Of a stretch of DNA of 64,000 nt, positions 17,357 to 24,110 are shown piece after piece. The notes beneath the pieces were generated by a model that made no database searches, was not told the DNA's origin, and saw only the letters and a list, made by a program, of their open reading frames with translations. Origin of the DNA: RGIG6919 sp045531905 (GTDB taxonomy: Bacteria; Bacillota; Clostridia; Lachnospirales; Lachnospiraceae); assembly GCA_045531905.1 (NCBI GenBank), contig JAZSEY010000006.1:159143-223142 (forward strand), read 5' to 3'. The first letter of the stretch is position 1; each line of letters starts with the position of its first letter. The translations under genes and the position numbers were made by a program.

Positions 17357-17611
17357 TTATTTTTTTGCTGAATCAACAGCTTTTTGAATACCTACAACAT
17401 AGGCTTTGCCATCAAAACCTTTGCCATAGATTACGTTAACGTCATCTCCAACATTAAATGGCTCACATTGAACATTAGAACCAACGAAAAGTTTCTCGAC
17501 CGCCAAACCAGCACCATACTGAGGAGCAATTTGTTCGCCCACATGAACCAACATATAAGGCTTACCATCTTTCTTACTCTTCAAATTTTGCATTCCTAAA
17601 ACTTTAAACAT
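17357..17611 (-). CDS. pV-like single-stranded DNA-binding protein
   Basis: An 84-aa, strand-rich protein with alternating hydrophobic residues, Gly turns and basic patches (KSKKDGKP, VNVIYGKGFDGKAYVVG), consistent with the small OB-like fold of inovirus gene V proteins that coat the packaged strand. GAGGTGA precedes the ATG. It leads the structural operon, immediately upstream of the coat gene, exactly where gV is found. No sequence signature settles the call; position and size carry much of the weight. Confidence 0.65.
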   Translation of the reverse strand: MFKVLGMQNLKSKKDGKPYMLVHVGEQIAPQYGAGLAVEKLFVGSNVQCEPFNVGDDVNVIYGKGFDGKAYVVGIQKAVDSAKK

Positions 17612-17789
17612 AAAATCACCTCAAAATATTATTTGCAATCTAACCCTCATGCATTGGGTAAACACGTGTTATCATGGGGGAGCCCCCGAAGGGGCTCAAA
17701 TCTCTATGTTGGAGTTGAACCAACTAATCATCATGCCTAGCCATAAAACACAACAATCACCACCTCTGGATAGAGTTAAAAGGGAGAAG
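17612..17789. promoter_or_regulatory. Intergenic region upstream of the structural operon
   Basis: Holds a 10-bp perfect palindrome AACACGTGTT (17661-17670) and a hairpin with UUCG loop (17680-17697). A promoter for the structural genes should lie here, but I could not identify one with good spacing. Confidence 0.45.
17680..17697 (-). other. Hairpin with 7-bp GC-rich stem and TTCG loop
   Basis: On the minus strand GAGCCCC, loop TTCG, GGGGCTC. The UUCG tetraloop makes a very stable RNA or ssDNA hairpin. No T-run follows. Possible packaging signal, single-strand origin or mRNA stabiliser upstream of the pV-like gene. Confidence 0.6.
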
Positions 17790-17978
17790 TTACAAAAGCA
17801 CTATAGCCAATGTATCATTGCTAATTCCAACACCAATCTTAGTTACACTAAGTAGAAATAAAGAAGAAGGACATTTTGTAGAATATCCTCTATATAACAC
17901 CTCATAACCTTCCTCACATGAAAATGCAAATATTTCAACATTTCCAACATAACAATCTAATAATTCATACAACTTCAT
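17790..17978 (-). CDS. Small hypothetical protein (62 aa), early region
   Basis: Start at ATG 17978 behind AGGGGGG; a longer frame to 18026 lacks a site. The sequence (MKLYELLDCYVGNVEIF, ending in IGVGISNDTLAIVLL) alternates strands and resembles the small beta-rich proteins common in Firmicutes mobile elements, but I assign no function. It lies on the minus strand, divergent from the HTH gene, behind an operator-controlled promoter. Confidence 0.6.
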   Translation of the reverse strand: MKLYELLDCYVGNVEIFAFSCEEGYEVLYRGYSTKCPSSLFLLSVTKIGVGISNDTLAIVLL

Positions 17979-18018
17979 ATTTATTACCCCCCTAAAATCT
18001 GTTATAATGTGCAGTAAA

Positions 18019-18040
18019 TATATCACCTTAATGTGATATA
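18019..18040. promoter_or_regulatory. Inverted repeat between divergent genes
   Basis: TATATCAC and GTGATATA, 8 bp each, separated by 6 nt (CTTAAT). Different in sequence from the three TTGTC-type sites nearby; possible binding site of a second regulator or an mRNA leader hairpin. Confidence 0.4.
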
Positions 18041-18063
18041 AAAACTAATTGATTACACTAATT

Positions 18064-18092
18064 ATAATAACATTGTCTATTGTAATAGACAA
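18064..18092 (-). promoter_or_regulatory. Minus-strand promoter overlapping an operator
   Basis: TTGTCT (18092-18087), 17-nt spacer, TATTAT (18069-18064) on the minus strand. The -35 box lies inside the first operator palindrome, so a bound repressor would block it. Probably drives the 62-aa gene and possibly the structural genes. Confidence 0.55.
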
Positions 18093-18155
18093 TATCGGAA
18101 AAGTTTACAAAATGTCTATTGCAATAGACAACAATATTTGTCTAAATTTGACAAA
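18072..18155. promoter_or_regulatory. Three related operator palindromes
   Basis: Site 1 (18072-18093) is ATTGTCTATT, GT, AATAGACAAT. Site 2 (18113-18130) is the perfect palindrome TGTCTATTGCAATAGACA. Site 3 (18137-18155) is a looser TTTGTC ... GACAAA. They lie between the divergent 62-aa gene and the HTH gene, 12-95 nt before the latter, and are likely bound by that HTH protein. Confidence 0.75.
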
Positions 18156-18166
18156 GGGGGAATAAT

Positions 18167-18382
18167 ATGATAACCTATGAAAAGATTTTTATAGTCTTAG
18201 AAGAACAAGGCAAAAACAAGGCATGGTTACGAAAAAATGGATTTAATGCAAATACAGTAGATTGGTTACTGAAGAACAAAGATATAAAAATGTCAACAAT
18301 CGACAAAATTTGCGACTTGCTCCAATGTGAACCATGCGACATTTTGACCTACACACCAAACAAGAAAGAGGTAGAAGAATGA
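18167..18382 (+). CDS. HTH regulator (YozG-like Cro/C1 type), putative lysogeny repressor
   Basis: A 71-aa protein that is almost entirely one Cro/C1-type helix-turn-helix (AWLRKNGFNANTVDWLLKN, STIDKICDLLQCEPCDIL), like the YozG family. GGGGG lies 8 nt before the ATG. Three palindromes precede it, so autoregulation and repression of the divergent minus-strand genes is likely. Its stop overlaps the start of a DUF2975-like membrane protein (ATGA), the same pairing as yozG-yoaS in Bacillus. Repressor role is inferred. Confidence 0.8.
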   Translation: MITYEKIFIVLEEQGKNKAWLRKNGFNANTVDWLLKNKDIKMSTIDKICDLLQCEPCDILTYTPNKKEVEE

Positions 18383-18828
18383 GAGATAAAGGAGCAATAA
18401 AAGTAATTTGCAGACTAATTAATTTAATGATTTATGTTTTAGTAGTATTTGGAATAGCATTATATCAATACTTAGAGGTGTATTTTATGCCAGAAGTAAA
18501 GGAATTGTTTAAAGATTATTTACCAATAATTTGTGTATGTGCAATTCCTTTAATTATTATGATGATTATTTCACTAATCATAAAATACAAGTTACAGAAT
18601 GAAAGCAAGGTTACATCATATAGAATTTTAGATACCATTCTAAGAATTGTAAGCACTATTCCAATCACATTTGTTGCTATGTACTATATTAATCCTTATA
18701 TCATGGGAAGTAGCATAATAGTCCGTATGACAGTTGATTTTGCAATATTCATGATTTTAAATGGCATTTTCAAATTTACATTAAAAGAAACATTAAGTGT
18801 ATCATTTATAACTAGCGACAACCTATAA
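18379..18828 (+). CDS. DUF2975-like membrane protein (YoaS-like)
   Basis: A 149-aa protein with about four hydrophobic segments (LINLMIYVLVVFGIALY; IICVCAIPLIIMMIISLII; ILRIVSTIPITFVAMYY; MTVDFAIFMILNGIF). Size, topology and linkage to a YozG-type HTH suggest the DUF2975 family of unknown function. ATG 18379 overlaps the HTH stop, so they are translationally coupled. A membrane partner that senses a signal and controls the repressor is one idea; superinfection immunity is another. Confidence 0.6.
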   Translation: MRDKGAIKVICRLINLMIYVLVVFGIALYQYLEVYFMPEVKELFKDYLPIICVCAIPLIIMMIISLIIKYKLQNESKVTSYRILDTILRIVSTIPITFVAMYYINPYIMGSSIIVRMTVDFAIFMILNGIFKFTLKETLSVSFITSDNL

Positions 18829-18833
18829 ATAAC

Positions 18834-18887
18834 AAAATGAGAGTGAACCTTGCAATTTATCATTGCGCCGGATCACTCTCATTTTTT
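18834..18887. terminator. Bidirectional terminator between DUF2975-like gene and rep
   Basis: AAAATGAGAGTGA pairs with TCACTCTCATTTT (13 bp), with an inner GCAAT/ATTGC stem. The plus side is followed by six T residues and the minus side by TTTTGTTATTT. It serves the two convergent genes. Confidence 0.85.
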
Positions 18888-19893
18888 ATTCAAATACCAT
18901 CTGTTTAAATGGTATATCATCAATGTCTACAACGTTTTTAAAAGTATTCAAAGTGTTCAGATATTCTTTAGTAGAATATTCCAAAACCTGCTGACCATCA
19001 TAATGTTTTACATTATGAATACGTCTTAAAAATGCATTCCACGTTTCTCTACAATCTTTTTGTACGGACCAGAACTGTTGCTCCAATGGAATATTAGTAA
19101 TAATATACACTTTTGTATAACAAGCAACTTTGTTGCTAAAACGAGCCGGGAGCAGTAGAGGATAACCATCTAAATAATTTAGCATATCATTGATTTTTAA
19201 CGAACTTCTAAACTCTTCAAACACTAATACATCTTGTCCGGCATACGTATCAAAAGGATTACGATAATCAGTCACCCTGTATACGTTACTATATCCATGA
19301 GATTCCATAACATTTTTTGTTTTCCCAGAACCTGGAGAGCCAAATACATAAGTAACAACCAACTCACGAAACCTATCTTTGAATTTTTCCTCATTAATCG
19401 CAGAACGCATTCTATCAATCTTATCAAGTTGTAAAGCAAACTGTGGAATATTTTCGACAATTTCAACATTAGTTTTACCATCCTTAACCATATCAATCAA
19501 ATCAATTAAATCATTTCTCTGTCCTTGCCTTTCAACCGGGCATTCTCCAAATGATTCAAATGTATCTGCCAAATTTGTTTCATGTTTTTTATCTTTTAAC
19601 CATTTACCTTGTTTTAAAATATAATCTCTATTCTCAGCAGAAGAACCACGTGCAAATTCTAAATGTGCTGATGGAAATTTATTTTTTAGTGTAGAAAATC
19701 GTATCGGCTCATTAGCGACTATATATATATGAGTATGATACGTAGAACCAATTTCATCACACAAACACCAAAATATAATACTTTTTAACTTGCTTAAATT
19801 TTCTTTAATTACATCATGCGTAAAACCATGCTCAACAGGATTATTTATAGTCAACTGCCATTTACGAGAACGCTTATTAATTAATTCATCCAA
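18886..19893 (-). CDS. CRESS-type replication initiator (HUH endonuclease plus SF3 helicase)
   Basis: A 335-aa Rep with the full circovirus/pCRESS motif set. Endonuclease: motif I WQLTINNP (12-19), motif II H-T-H (53-55), motif III YILK with the catalytic Tyr near 91. Linker GQRNDL resembles the GQRSDL of porcine circovirus Rep. Helicase: Walker A GSPGSGKTK (185-193), Walker B VLVFEEF (222-228), motif C VYIITN (262-267). It should nick the stem-loop origin just upstream and unwind for rolling-circle replication. TTG 19893 is chosen because GGAAGGGGGAG lies about 7 nt before it; the open frame extends to 19986 with no ribosome-binding site and a Phe-rich, unlikely N-terminus. All key residues are present, so it appears functional. 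Confidence 0.9.
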   Translation of the reverse strand: MDELINKRSRKWQLTINNPVEHGFTHDVIKENLSKLKSIIFWCLCDEIGSTYHTHIYIVANEPIRFSTLKNKFPSAHLEFARGSSAENRDYILKQGKWLKDKKHETNLADTFESFGECPVERQGQRNDLIDLIDMVKDGKTNVEIVENIPQFALQLDKIDRMRSAINEEKFKDRFRELVVTYVFGSPGSGKTKNVMESHGYSNVYRVTDYRNPFDTYAGQDVLVFEEFRSSLKINDMLNYLDGYPLLLPARFSNKVACYTKVYIITNIPLEQQFWSVQKDCRETWNAFLRRIHNVKHYDGQQVLEYSTKEYLNTLNTFKNVVDIDDIPFKQMVFE

Positions 19894-19915
19894 AACTATC
19901 TCCCCCTTCCCAAAT

Positions 19916-20002
19916 GTCACAAAGTCACAAAAGTTAAAAAAACTCAAAAACATAGTAAAATCAACAAAACAAACAACAAATGTCACAAGTCACAGAAGTC
20001 AC
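19916..20002 (-). repeat. GTGAC iterons next to the origin stem-loop
   Basis: GTCAC on the plus strand (GTGAC on the minus) begins at 19916, 19924, 19982, 19989 and 19998, the last inside the origin stem. The pairs occur in two near-copies of CAAATGTCACAA. Tandem short iterons beside the nicking hairpin are the usual Rep-recognition sites of circoviruses and CRESS plasmids. Confidence 0.75.
19949..19976 (-). promoter_or_regulatory. Possible rep promoter
   Basis: TTGTTT (19976-19971), 16-nt spacer, TATGTT (19954-19949) on the minus strand, between the origin and the rep start and flanked by GTGAC iterons on both sides. The boxes are only moderately close to consensus. Confidence 0.35.
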
Positions 20003-20023
20003 GGGTAATACTTACCGTGACTT
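19996..20023 (-). other. Rolling-circle origin: stem-loop with nonanucleotide AAGTATTAC
   Basis: AAGTCACGG and CCGTGACTT form a perfect 9-bp stem, extendable by a G-T and an A-T pair, around a 10-nt loop that reads TAAGTATTAC on the minus strand. AAGTATTAC is the circovirus-type nonanucleotide, normally nicked between T7 and A8. It sits 103 bp upstream of the rep start on the rep-coding strand, so the virion strand is predicted to have the same sense as the phage genes. Confidence 0.82.
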
Positions 20024-20155
20024 TTAATATATAATTATATATAATAAAATCAGTTACAAATTGTATACAAATTGCCTTGTTAAAACACATTGATTTCAAG
20101 GGATAAGCAGAACCGAAAAGTATTGATTTTGTTGTGTTTTTGTTTTATTCTCAAA
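20024..20155. other. AT-rich gap between origin and attR
   Basis: No gene seen. The first 30 bp are almost pure A/T with TATATAATTATATATAA-like sequence, which could ease strand opening near the origin. Confidence 0.4.
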
Positions 20156-20219
20156 TTCGATTCCCCTACGGACTGCTTATATGAAGAACCTTTAAAACGT
20201 TGAGTTTTAAAGGTTTTTT
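20156..20219 (+). repeat. attR: right 64-bp attachment repeat with tRNA 3' remnant
   Basis: Bases 20156-20175 duplicate the last 20 nt of tRNA-Glu and 20187-20215 its terminator hairpin. This is the displaced host 3' end after integration. There is no tRNA 5' half here. Confidence 0.93.
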
Positions 20220-20364
20220 TGTTTTATAAATTCAGTATGTTAGCACTTTGTACACAGTTTTTTACCTTAAAATGTTATAAAATAAGCAATGTTAACTTGC
20301 GTTGCTTGTGGCAACGGGGGGATTTTGTTAGCATGAGGCTATCAAAAACAAGGAGGGCATGTAT
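20220..20364. promoter_or_regulatory. Upstream region of XRE regulator
   Basis: About 145 bp of host sequence after attR. GTTATAAAAT near 20271-20280 may contain a -10 box, but no matching -35 at standard spacing was found. Confidence 0.3.
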
Positions 20365-20796
20365 ATGCTAGGAGAAAATTTAAAAACATTAAGAAAAGAA
20401 AAAGGATTTACACAGGAAGCTCTGGCAGCAAAATTAAATGTTGTTCGTCAGACACTATCTAAATGGGAAAAAGGACTTTCGGTTCCAGATGCTGAAATGC
20501 TAAAACAGATTGCTGAAATTTTGGAAGTAGATGTAAGTCAGTTACTTGGTGCTGATATTATAAAGGAAGAAAACAAAAATGAGGTTGCCGAGCAGTTGGC
20601 ACGTATCAATGAACAGTTGGTAATTAAGAATAATCGTTTTAGAAAGATTTGGAAGACAATAGGTATTGTGCTAGCAACCCTTGCAGTATTATTTACTTTA
20701 ATAATAGTTGTTGGTAATATTTTGTTTGGAGTTAACACTGATTCTGGTTTTTCAACTGAGGAAGAGATTACAGTGGAATATGATGATGCAAAATAA
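20365..20796 (+). CDS. Membrane-anchored XRE-family transcriptional regulator
   Basis: A 143-aa protein with an N-terminal Cro/C1 helix-turn-helix (LRKEKGFTQEALAAKLNVVR, QTLSKWEKG), a linker, and one transmembrane helix (IGIVLATLAVLFTLIIVVG) before a short acidic tail. ATG 20365 lies 8 nt after AAGGAGG; an ATG at 20359 is too close to it. A cytoplasmic DNA-binding domain with a membrane anchor is common in clostridial regulators. It lies just beyond attR, so it is host DNA. Target unknown. Confidence 0.85.
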   Translation: MLGENLKTLRKEKGFTQEALAAKLNVVRQTLSKWEKGLSVPDAEMLKQIAEILEVDVSQLLGADIIKEENKNEVAEQLARINEQLVIKNNRFRKIWKTIGIVLATLAVLFTLIIVVGNILFGVNTDSGFSTEEEITVEYDDAK

Positions 20797-20871
20797 TAAT
20801 TATATTTAATTCGACAAACATATTTTATTTCATAAGTTATAATCTCAATCACTATAGATTGAGGTGAATTT

Positions 20872-21645
20872 ATGAGAACATTATGTCATTACAAACAAAG
20901 AAAAGTCATACTTTTACTTGGTGTGGCTTACTTATTTATGGGATATCTTTGTGTATCTGTTTATGCTCAAGAGAATCAAAACGCTATGTTTTACAAGCTT
21001 GTGGAGCCGAACATTTGCACAAAGATATTTTCTTTGCAGCAATATAAGACTGTGCCTACAACCATGGACAATTCTTTGTTTATAGGGGATTCCAGAACAG
21101 TTGGACTTTCCATGTATGGAGATTTAGATGGGGCAGATTTCTTTGCGAAAGTGGGTTTAACAGCGAGGGGTGCAATGCATATAAAGCGAAAGATTTTAGG
21201 AGTGGGGTATGTGAGTTTGAGCCGTTTGCTAGAGGAGAAACGGTATAACAAAATATATCTTATGTTTGGTGTCAATGAAATCGGTGGCAATTTATCGAAG
21301 ATATGGGATGATTATTTAGATGTGGTACATTTGATCCAGAAAAAGCAACCAGATGCAGTCTTGATATTACAGGCCAATTTATATGTAACCAAAGCTTATA
21401 CCCGTAAGCATAAGGCAATTAGCAACCGCAAACTTAAGCAATTTCATAAAATGCTAGAACAATTAGCAGATGATAAGCACATATTCTATATGGATGCCAA
21501 TACAGTATTTGATGATGATGCCGGAAACTTGAGTAGTCTGTATACAAAAGACGGTGTGCATTTGACTGGAAATGGATATGAAAAGTGGGTTAAATGGATG
21601 AAACAACAGACAGAAGACATGTTCTTATACAGAATATTCAAATGA
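20872..21645 (+). CDS. Secreted SGNH/GDSL-type hydrolase
   Basis: A 257-aa protein with a signal-anchor or signal peptide (VILLLGVAYLFMGYLCVSVYAQ) and the SGNH blocks: GDSRTVG with the nucleophile Ser, FGVNE carrying Asn, and DGVHLTGNGY with the Asp-His pair near the C-terminus. Probably removes acyl groups from a cell-surface polymer; the substrate cannot be read. GAGGTGA precedes the ATG and is partly covered by a 7-bp hairpin (CTCAATC/GATTGAG, 20846-20865). Confidence 0.85.
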   Translation: MRTLCHYKQRKVILLLGVAYLFMGYLCVSVYAQENQNAMFYKLVEPNICTKIFSLQQYKTVPTTMDNSLFIGDSRTVGLSMYGDLDGADFFAKVGLTARGAMHIKRKILGVGYVSLSRLLEEKRYNKIYLMFGVNEIGGNLSKIWDDYLDVVHLIQKKQPDAVLILQANLYVTKAYTRKHKAISNRKLKQFHKMLEQLADDKHIFYMDANTVFDDDAGNLSSLYTKDGVHLTGNGYEKWVKWMKQQTEDMFLYRIFK

Positions 21646-21657
21646 ATCAATAATCTA

Positions 21658-21686
21658 GGGGTTCCAACTAAATTGGAGCCCCTTTT
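21658..21686 (+). terminator. Terminator after SGNH hydrolase gene
   Basis: GGGGTTCCAA pairs with TTGGAGCCCC (one G-T) across a 5-nt loop, followed by TTTT. Confidence 0.8.
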
Positions 21687-21694
21687 ATGATGGT

Positions 21695-22924
21695 CTAGTT
21701 TAATTCCGCAATTCGGGACACCGCCACATAAATCTCTGAGATTTCATACCAGGTAGAAAAGTCAACAGTTCCTGTGGCGGGAAGATTGAAGATTTCCTGA
21801 AAGGTACGTACTGCATCTGCAGTTTGACTGCCATAGATACCATCAACGGTAATCCTTGGTATGGCAGGGTAGTTTTGTGCGATACGGTTTAACTGCTCCT
21901 GCATTTGTCTTACTTTGTCGCCGGAACTGCCAATGGTAAGTTCATAACCGGGCCAGGAAGCTGGAATGCCGGAAATGCTTTCGGCAGTATTAATATACAT
22001 GTTGCTGCCGTAATAGTAGCGCAGAATGTCCAATGCGGAGTAATTTTGGTCGCCGAGATATTTGGAACCCCACTGACTGAGCCAATTCGGGCAGGTGACA
22101 CGTTTGCCATCACAGTACTGGGTTAGAATTGGTTGGGTTACATTTGGCCTTGATAAATATTGATTGAAAATCCTGTCAACTACACGGGAAATGCTGTCAT
22201 AAGTCGTTTTGTTGTGCATCCACTTATGGTCATATGCCGTAGAACTGGTGATGGTGAAATTATACCCTTTGTTGCGATACCATTCTGTATAGACACGATT
22301 CAGGGTAAAGGACATGATAGCTAATATATTTGCTTCAATGGTGGCTGCCGGCCAGGTGGAATAGATTTCGCAACTGGCAACATTTTTGATGTAATCTTTG
22401 TACTGTACATAGTAGTCCATGGCTGTGGTGTCAGTTGGGGCACCGTCATGCACAACAATATATTCCGGTACCACTACACGGCTTAGGACAATTTCTCCGG
22501 TTTCATTAACCGGTTTTGTTTCTTCCTCTGCGATTTTTGGAGGAAATTCACCCCATAGGGTGTGTGGTCCAATTGCAATTGGGTTATAGGTTTCTTCATC
22601 ACTACTTTGTCTTCGTAAACGGATTTGTTGGTTGCCGTTTTCTCCAGAAAATATCTGCACTCCGGAAATGATTTGCTGTTCATAGGTTGCAGCGCGAATT
22701 TTGATGTTGTATTCAGAGTAGGGCTGATTATCAGTAGGTGTCATACTAAATTCCAAAGGTGGCGCTGATAACGCAACCCGTTCTGTCAATCCATTGGCAT
22801 CCGTTTGTATTACCTCAATGGGGATATCCGGATTTCCGGTATTCGCAATTTCTATTTCTGCATTTTCTATGGGATATTGTCCATACATGTCAGTTACACG
22901 TACTTGAAGATTTCCTGTATCGAT
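21695..22924 (-). CDS. SpoIID-like domain protein with C-terminal peptidoglycan-binding domain
   Basis: Three parts: an N-terminal beta-sandwich-like region (NLQVRVTDMYGQYPIENAEI), a central SpoIID/SleC-like domain (PEYIVVHDG; LAIMSFTLNRVYTEWY), and a C-terminal PG_binding_1 repeat (GDKVRQMQEQLN, VDGIYGSQTADAVRTFQ). No signal peptide is visible. Similar clostridial proteins are tied to spore cortex or cell-wall handling. The first ATG (22888, 397 aa) falls inside the first predicted strand and has no ribosome-binding site. GAGGTG lies 7 nt before an ATC codon at 22924, with an in-frame TGA upstream, so initiation may use ATC, giving 409 aa. Domain call moderate; start uncertain. Confidence 0.7.
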   Translation of the reverse strand: MDTGNLQVRVTDMYGQYPIENAEIEIANTGNPDIPIEVIQTDANGLTERVALSAPPLEFSMTPTDNQPYSEYNIKIRAATYEQQIISGVQIFSGENGNQQIRLRRQSSDEETYNPIAIGPHTLWGEFPPKIAEEETKPVNETGEIVLSRVVVPEYIVVHDGAPTDTTAMDYYVQYKDYIKNVASCEIYSTWPAATIEANILAIMSFTLNRVYTEWYRNKGYNFTITSSTAYDHKWMHNKTTYDSISRVVDRIFNQYLSRPNVTQPILTQYCDGKRVTCPNWLSQWGSKYLGDQNYSALDILRYYYGSNMYINTAESISGIPASWPGYELTIGSSGDKVRQMQEQLNRIAQNYPAIPRITVDGIYGSQTADAVRTFQEIFNLPATGTVDFSTWYEISEIYVAVSRIAELN

Positions 22925-23087
22925 GATGAGTCACCTCATTATTTTTTCATAATATATGCTGTTATGCTATAATAAATGTCAGTGAATAAAAACACAAAAT
23001 TACAATAGTAAGAATTTCTTCATTTTTCGTTCAAAAATTAGTATGAATTATTATCTATAATAGAGAAAAATGGTTAGGAGGATGTTT

Positions 23088-24110
23088 ATGAAAAGATTTA
23101 TTTCCTGTTGTCTTTGCATGGCCGCTTTGTTAACCGGATGCCAATTTGGTGAGCCGTCAGTACCAAAGGACAAGCAAGCACAGGTTTCCATACAACATTA
23201 TGAATTGCAGGAGCACAAAACCTATGCGGTAGAACGTCGGGATTTTGATGCCATTATGTCTAAAAATGCCGTGTATCAGGGTGCAGAAGCAGTACCGATG
23301 AAATTTGGTATTACTGGTCAGGTGTCAGAGATTTATCATGCTCAGGGAGCTTCTGTGGAAGCTGGGACTGTCATCATGGAATTAAAGTGTGAGGATATTA
23401 AAGAACAGATTCGGGGAGTCAATCAACAGATTCAGAGTGCAAAACTGGAAAAAGAATATATTAAAAAGCAAATGAAAACCGTGGATGGAATTGAAAAAGA
23501 GGAATATGAGGTTTCATTAGATGCACTTGAAAAGTCGGTGGCATTATATCACATTCAATTGAAGGATTTGAAGGAGCAGCTTTCTACATATCAAATTATA
23601 GCTCCATTTGACTGTGTGATTCGTACTTTATCGTCGACCATGTACGAAAGCATGAATTATAATTTCAATATTTCAAATTCAGATGTAGCCTGTATTATTG
23701 AAACGGAGGAAAAGGGCTTCTATGTCAATGCAGATAATACATATCCATTTGAGGTTGGACAAACAGCATACGTTGAATACAAGGGTGCTAAAATTGATGT
23801 GGTATTAAAGGATATTACAAAAGAAAGTGATACACTTTGGGTACTGAATTATGAACCTCAGGTAGCAGTATCGGTAAATAGTGACGAAGATGATAACCGA
23901 GGTGTGGTTTATCATAGTTTTGGTTCCATTAAAAATGCGTTGGTTATTCCTAAAAACTGCCTACTTACCATTGGTAACGAAACCTACGTATATGTTGTGG
24001 ATGATAAAGGATTGTTTTCTCCAAGAAAGGTGAAAATTGGAAAGACAGATGGCAGTTATTACGAGATTTTAGACGGTGTCGAGGAAGGAGAGCTGGTACT
24101 ATATGAATAA
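23088..24110 (+). CDS. Lipoprotein membrane-fusion (HlyD/MacA-like) adaptor
   Basis: A 340-aa lipoprotein: signal peptide with lipobox LLTGC, then a barrel-sandwich segment (VYQGAEAVPMKFGITGQVSE), a helical coiled coil (IRGVNQQIQSAKLEKEYIKK), the second half of the sandwich (LSTYQIIAPFDCVI), and a C-terminal barrel (ALVIPKNCLLTIGNETYVYV). Such adaptors work with MacB/FtsX-type ABC exporters. ATG 23088 lies 6 nt after AGGAGG. It opens an operon with a second adaptor, a permease and two ATPases; the next gene overlaps by 8 nt. Confidence 0.85.
   Translation: MKRFISCCLCMAALLTGCQFGEPSVPKDKQAQVSIQHYELQEHKTYAVERRDFDAIMSKNAVYQGAEAVPMKFGITGQVSEIYHAQGASVEAGTVIMELKCEDIKEQIRGVNQQIQSAKLEKEYIKKQMKTVDGIEKEEYEVSLDALEKSVALYHIQLKDLKEQLSTYQIIAPFDCVIRTLSSTMYESMNYNFNISNSDVACIIETEEKGFYVNADNTYPFEVGQTAYVEYKGAKIDVVLKDITKESDTLWVLNYEPQVAVSVNSDEDDNRGVVYHSFGSIKNALVIPKNCLLTIGNETYVYVVDDKGLFSPRKVKIGKTDGSYYEILDGVEEGELVLYE

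Larger units (their letters stand above)
12166..20219 (-). mobile_element. Integrated inovirus-like (filamentous phage) element with a CRESS-type Rep, about 8.0 kb
   Basis: Bounded by the 64-bp direct repeat, with starts 7990 bp apart. Minus-strand gene order from rep: Rep, small early gene, pV-like, coat-like, terminator, pIII-like, five tiny membrane proteins, Zot/pI ATPase, Cys-rich protein, integrase. Only the HTH/DUF2975 pair runs the other way. This is the Ff gene order (gV, gVIII, terminator, gIII, gVI-like, gI) without a gIV secretin, which a monoderm host would not need. No reading frame appears broken. Replication appears to be circovirus-like (HUH-SF3 Rep plus AAGTATTAC stem-loop) rather than Ff gII. 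The element looks more AT-rich than its host flanks. Confidence 0.88.

Noticed and set aside
17649..17855. Plus-strand frame of 68 aa over the UUCG hairpin
   Set aside because: Low-complexity composition, starts inside a structured intergenic region and overlaps the 62-aa minus-strand gene; no ribosome-binding site.
20156..20175. Second tRNA gene at the right end of the element
   Set aside because: Only the last 20 nt of the tRNA are present; it is the displaced 3' fragment in attR.
12166..20219. Integrative conjugative element or satellite plasmid rather than a phage
   Set aside because: No relaxase, VirB4 or coupling protein is present; the Zot, coat-like and pIII-like genes with their order and terminator fit a filamentous phage better.
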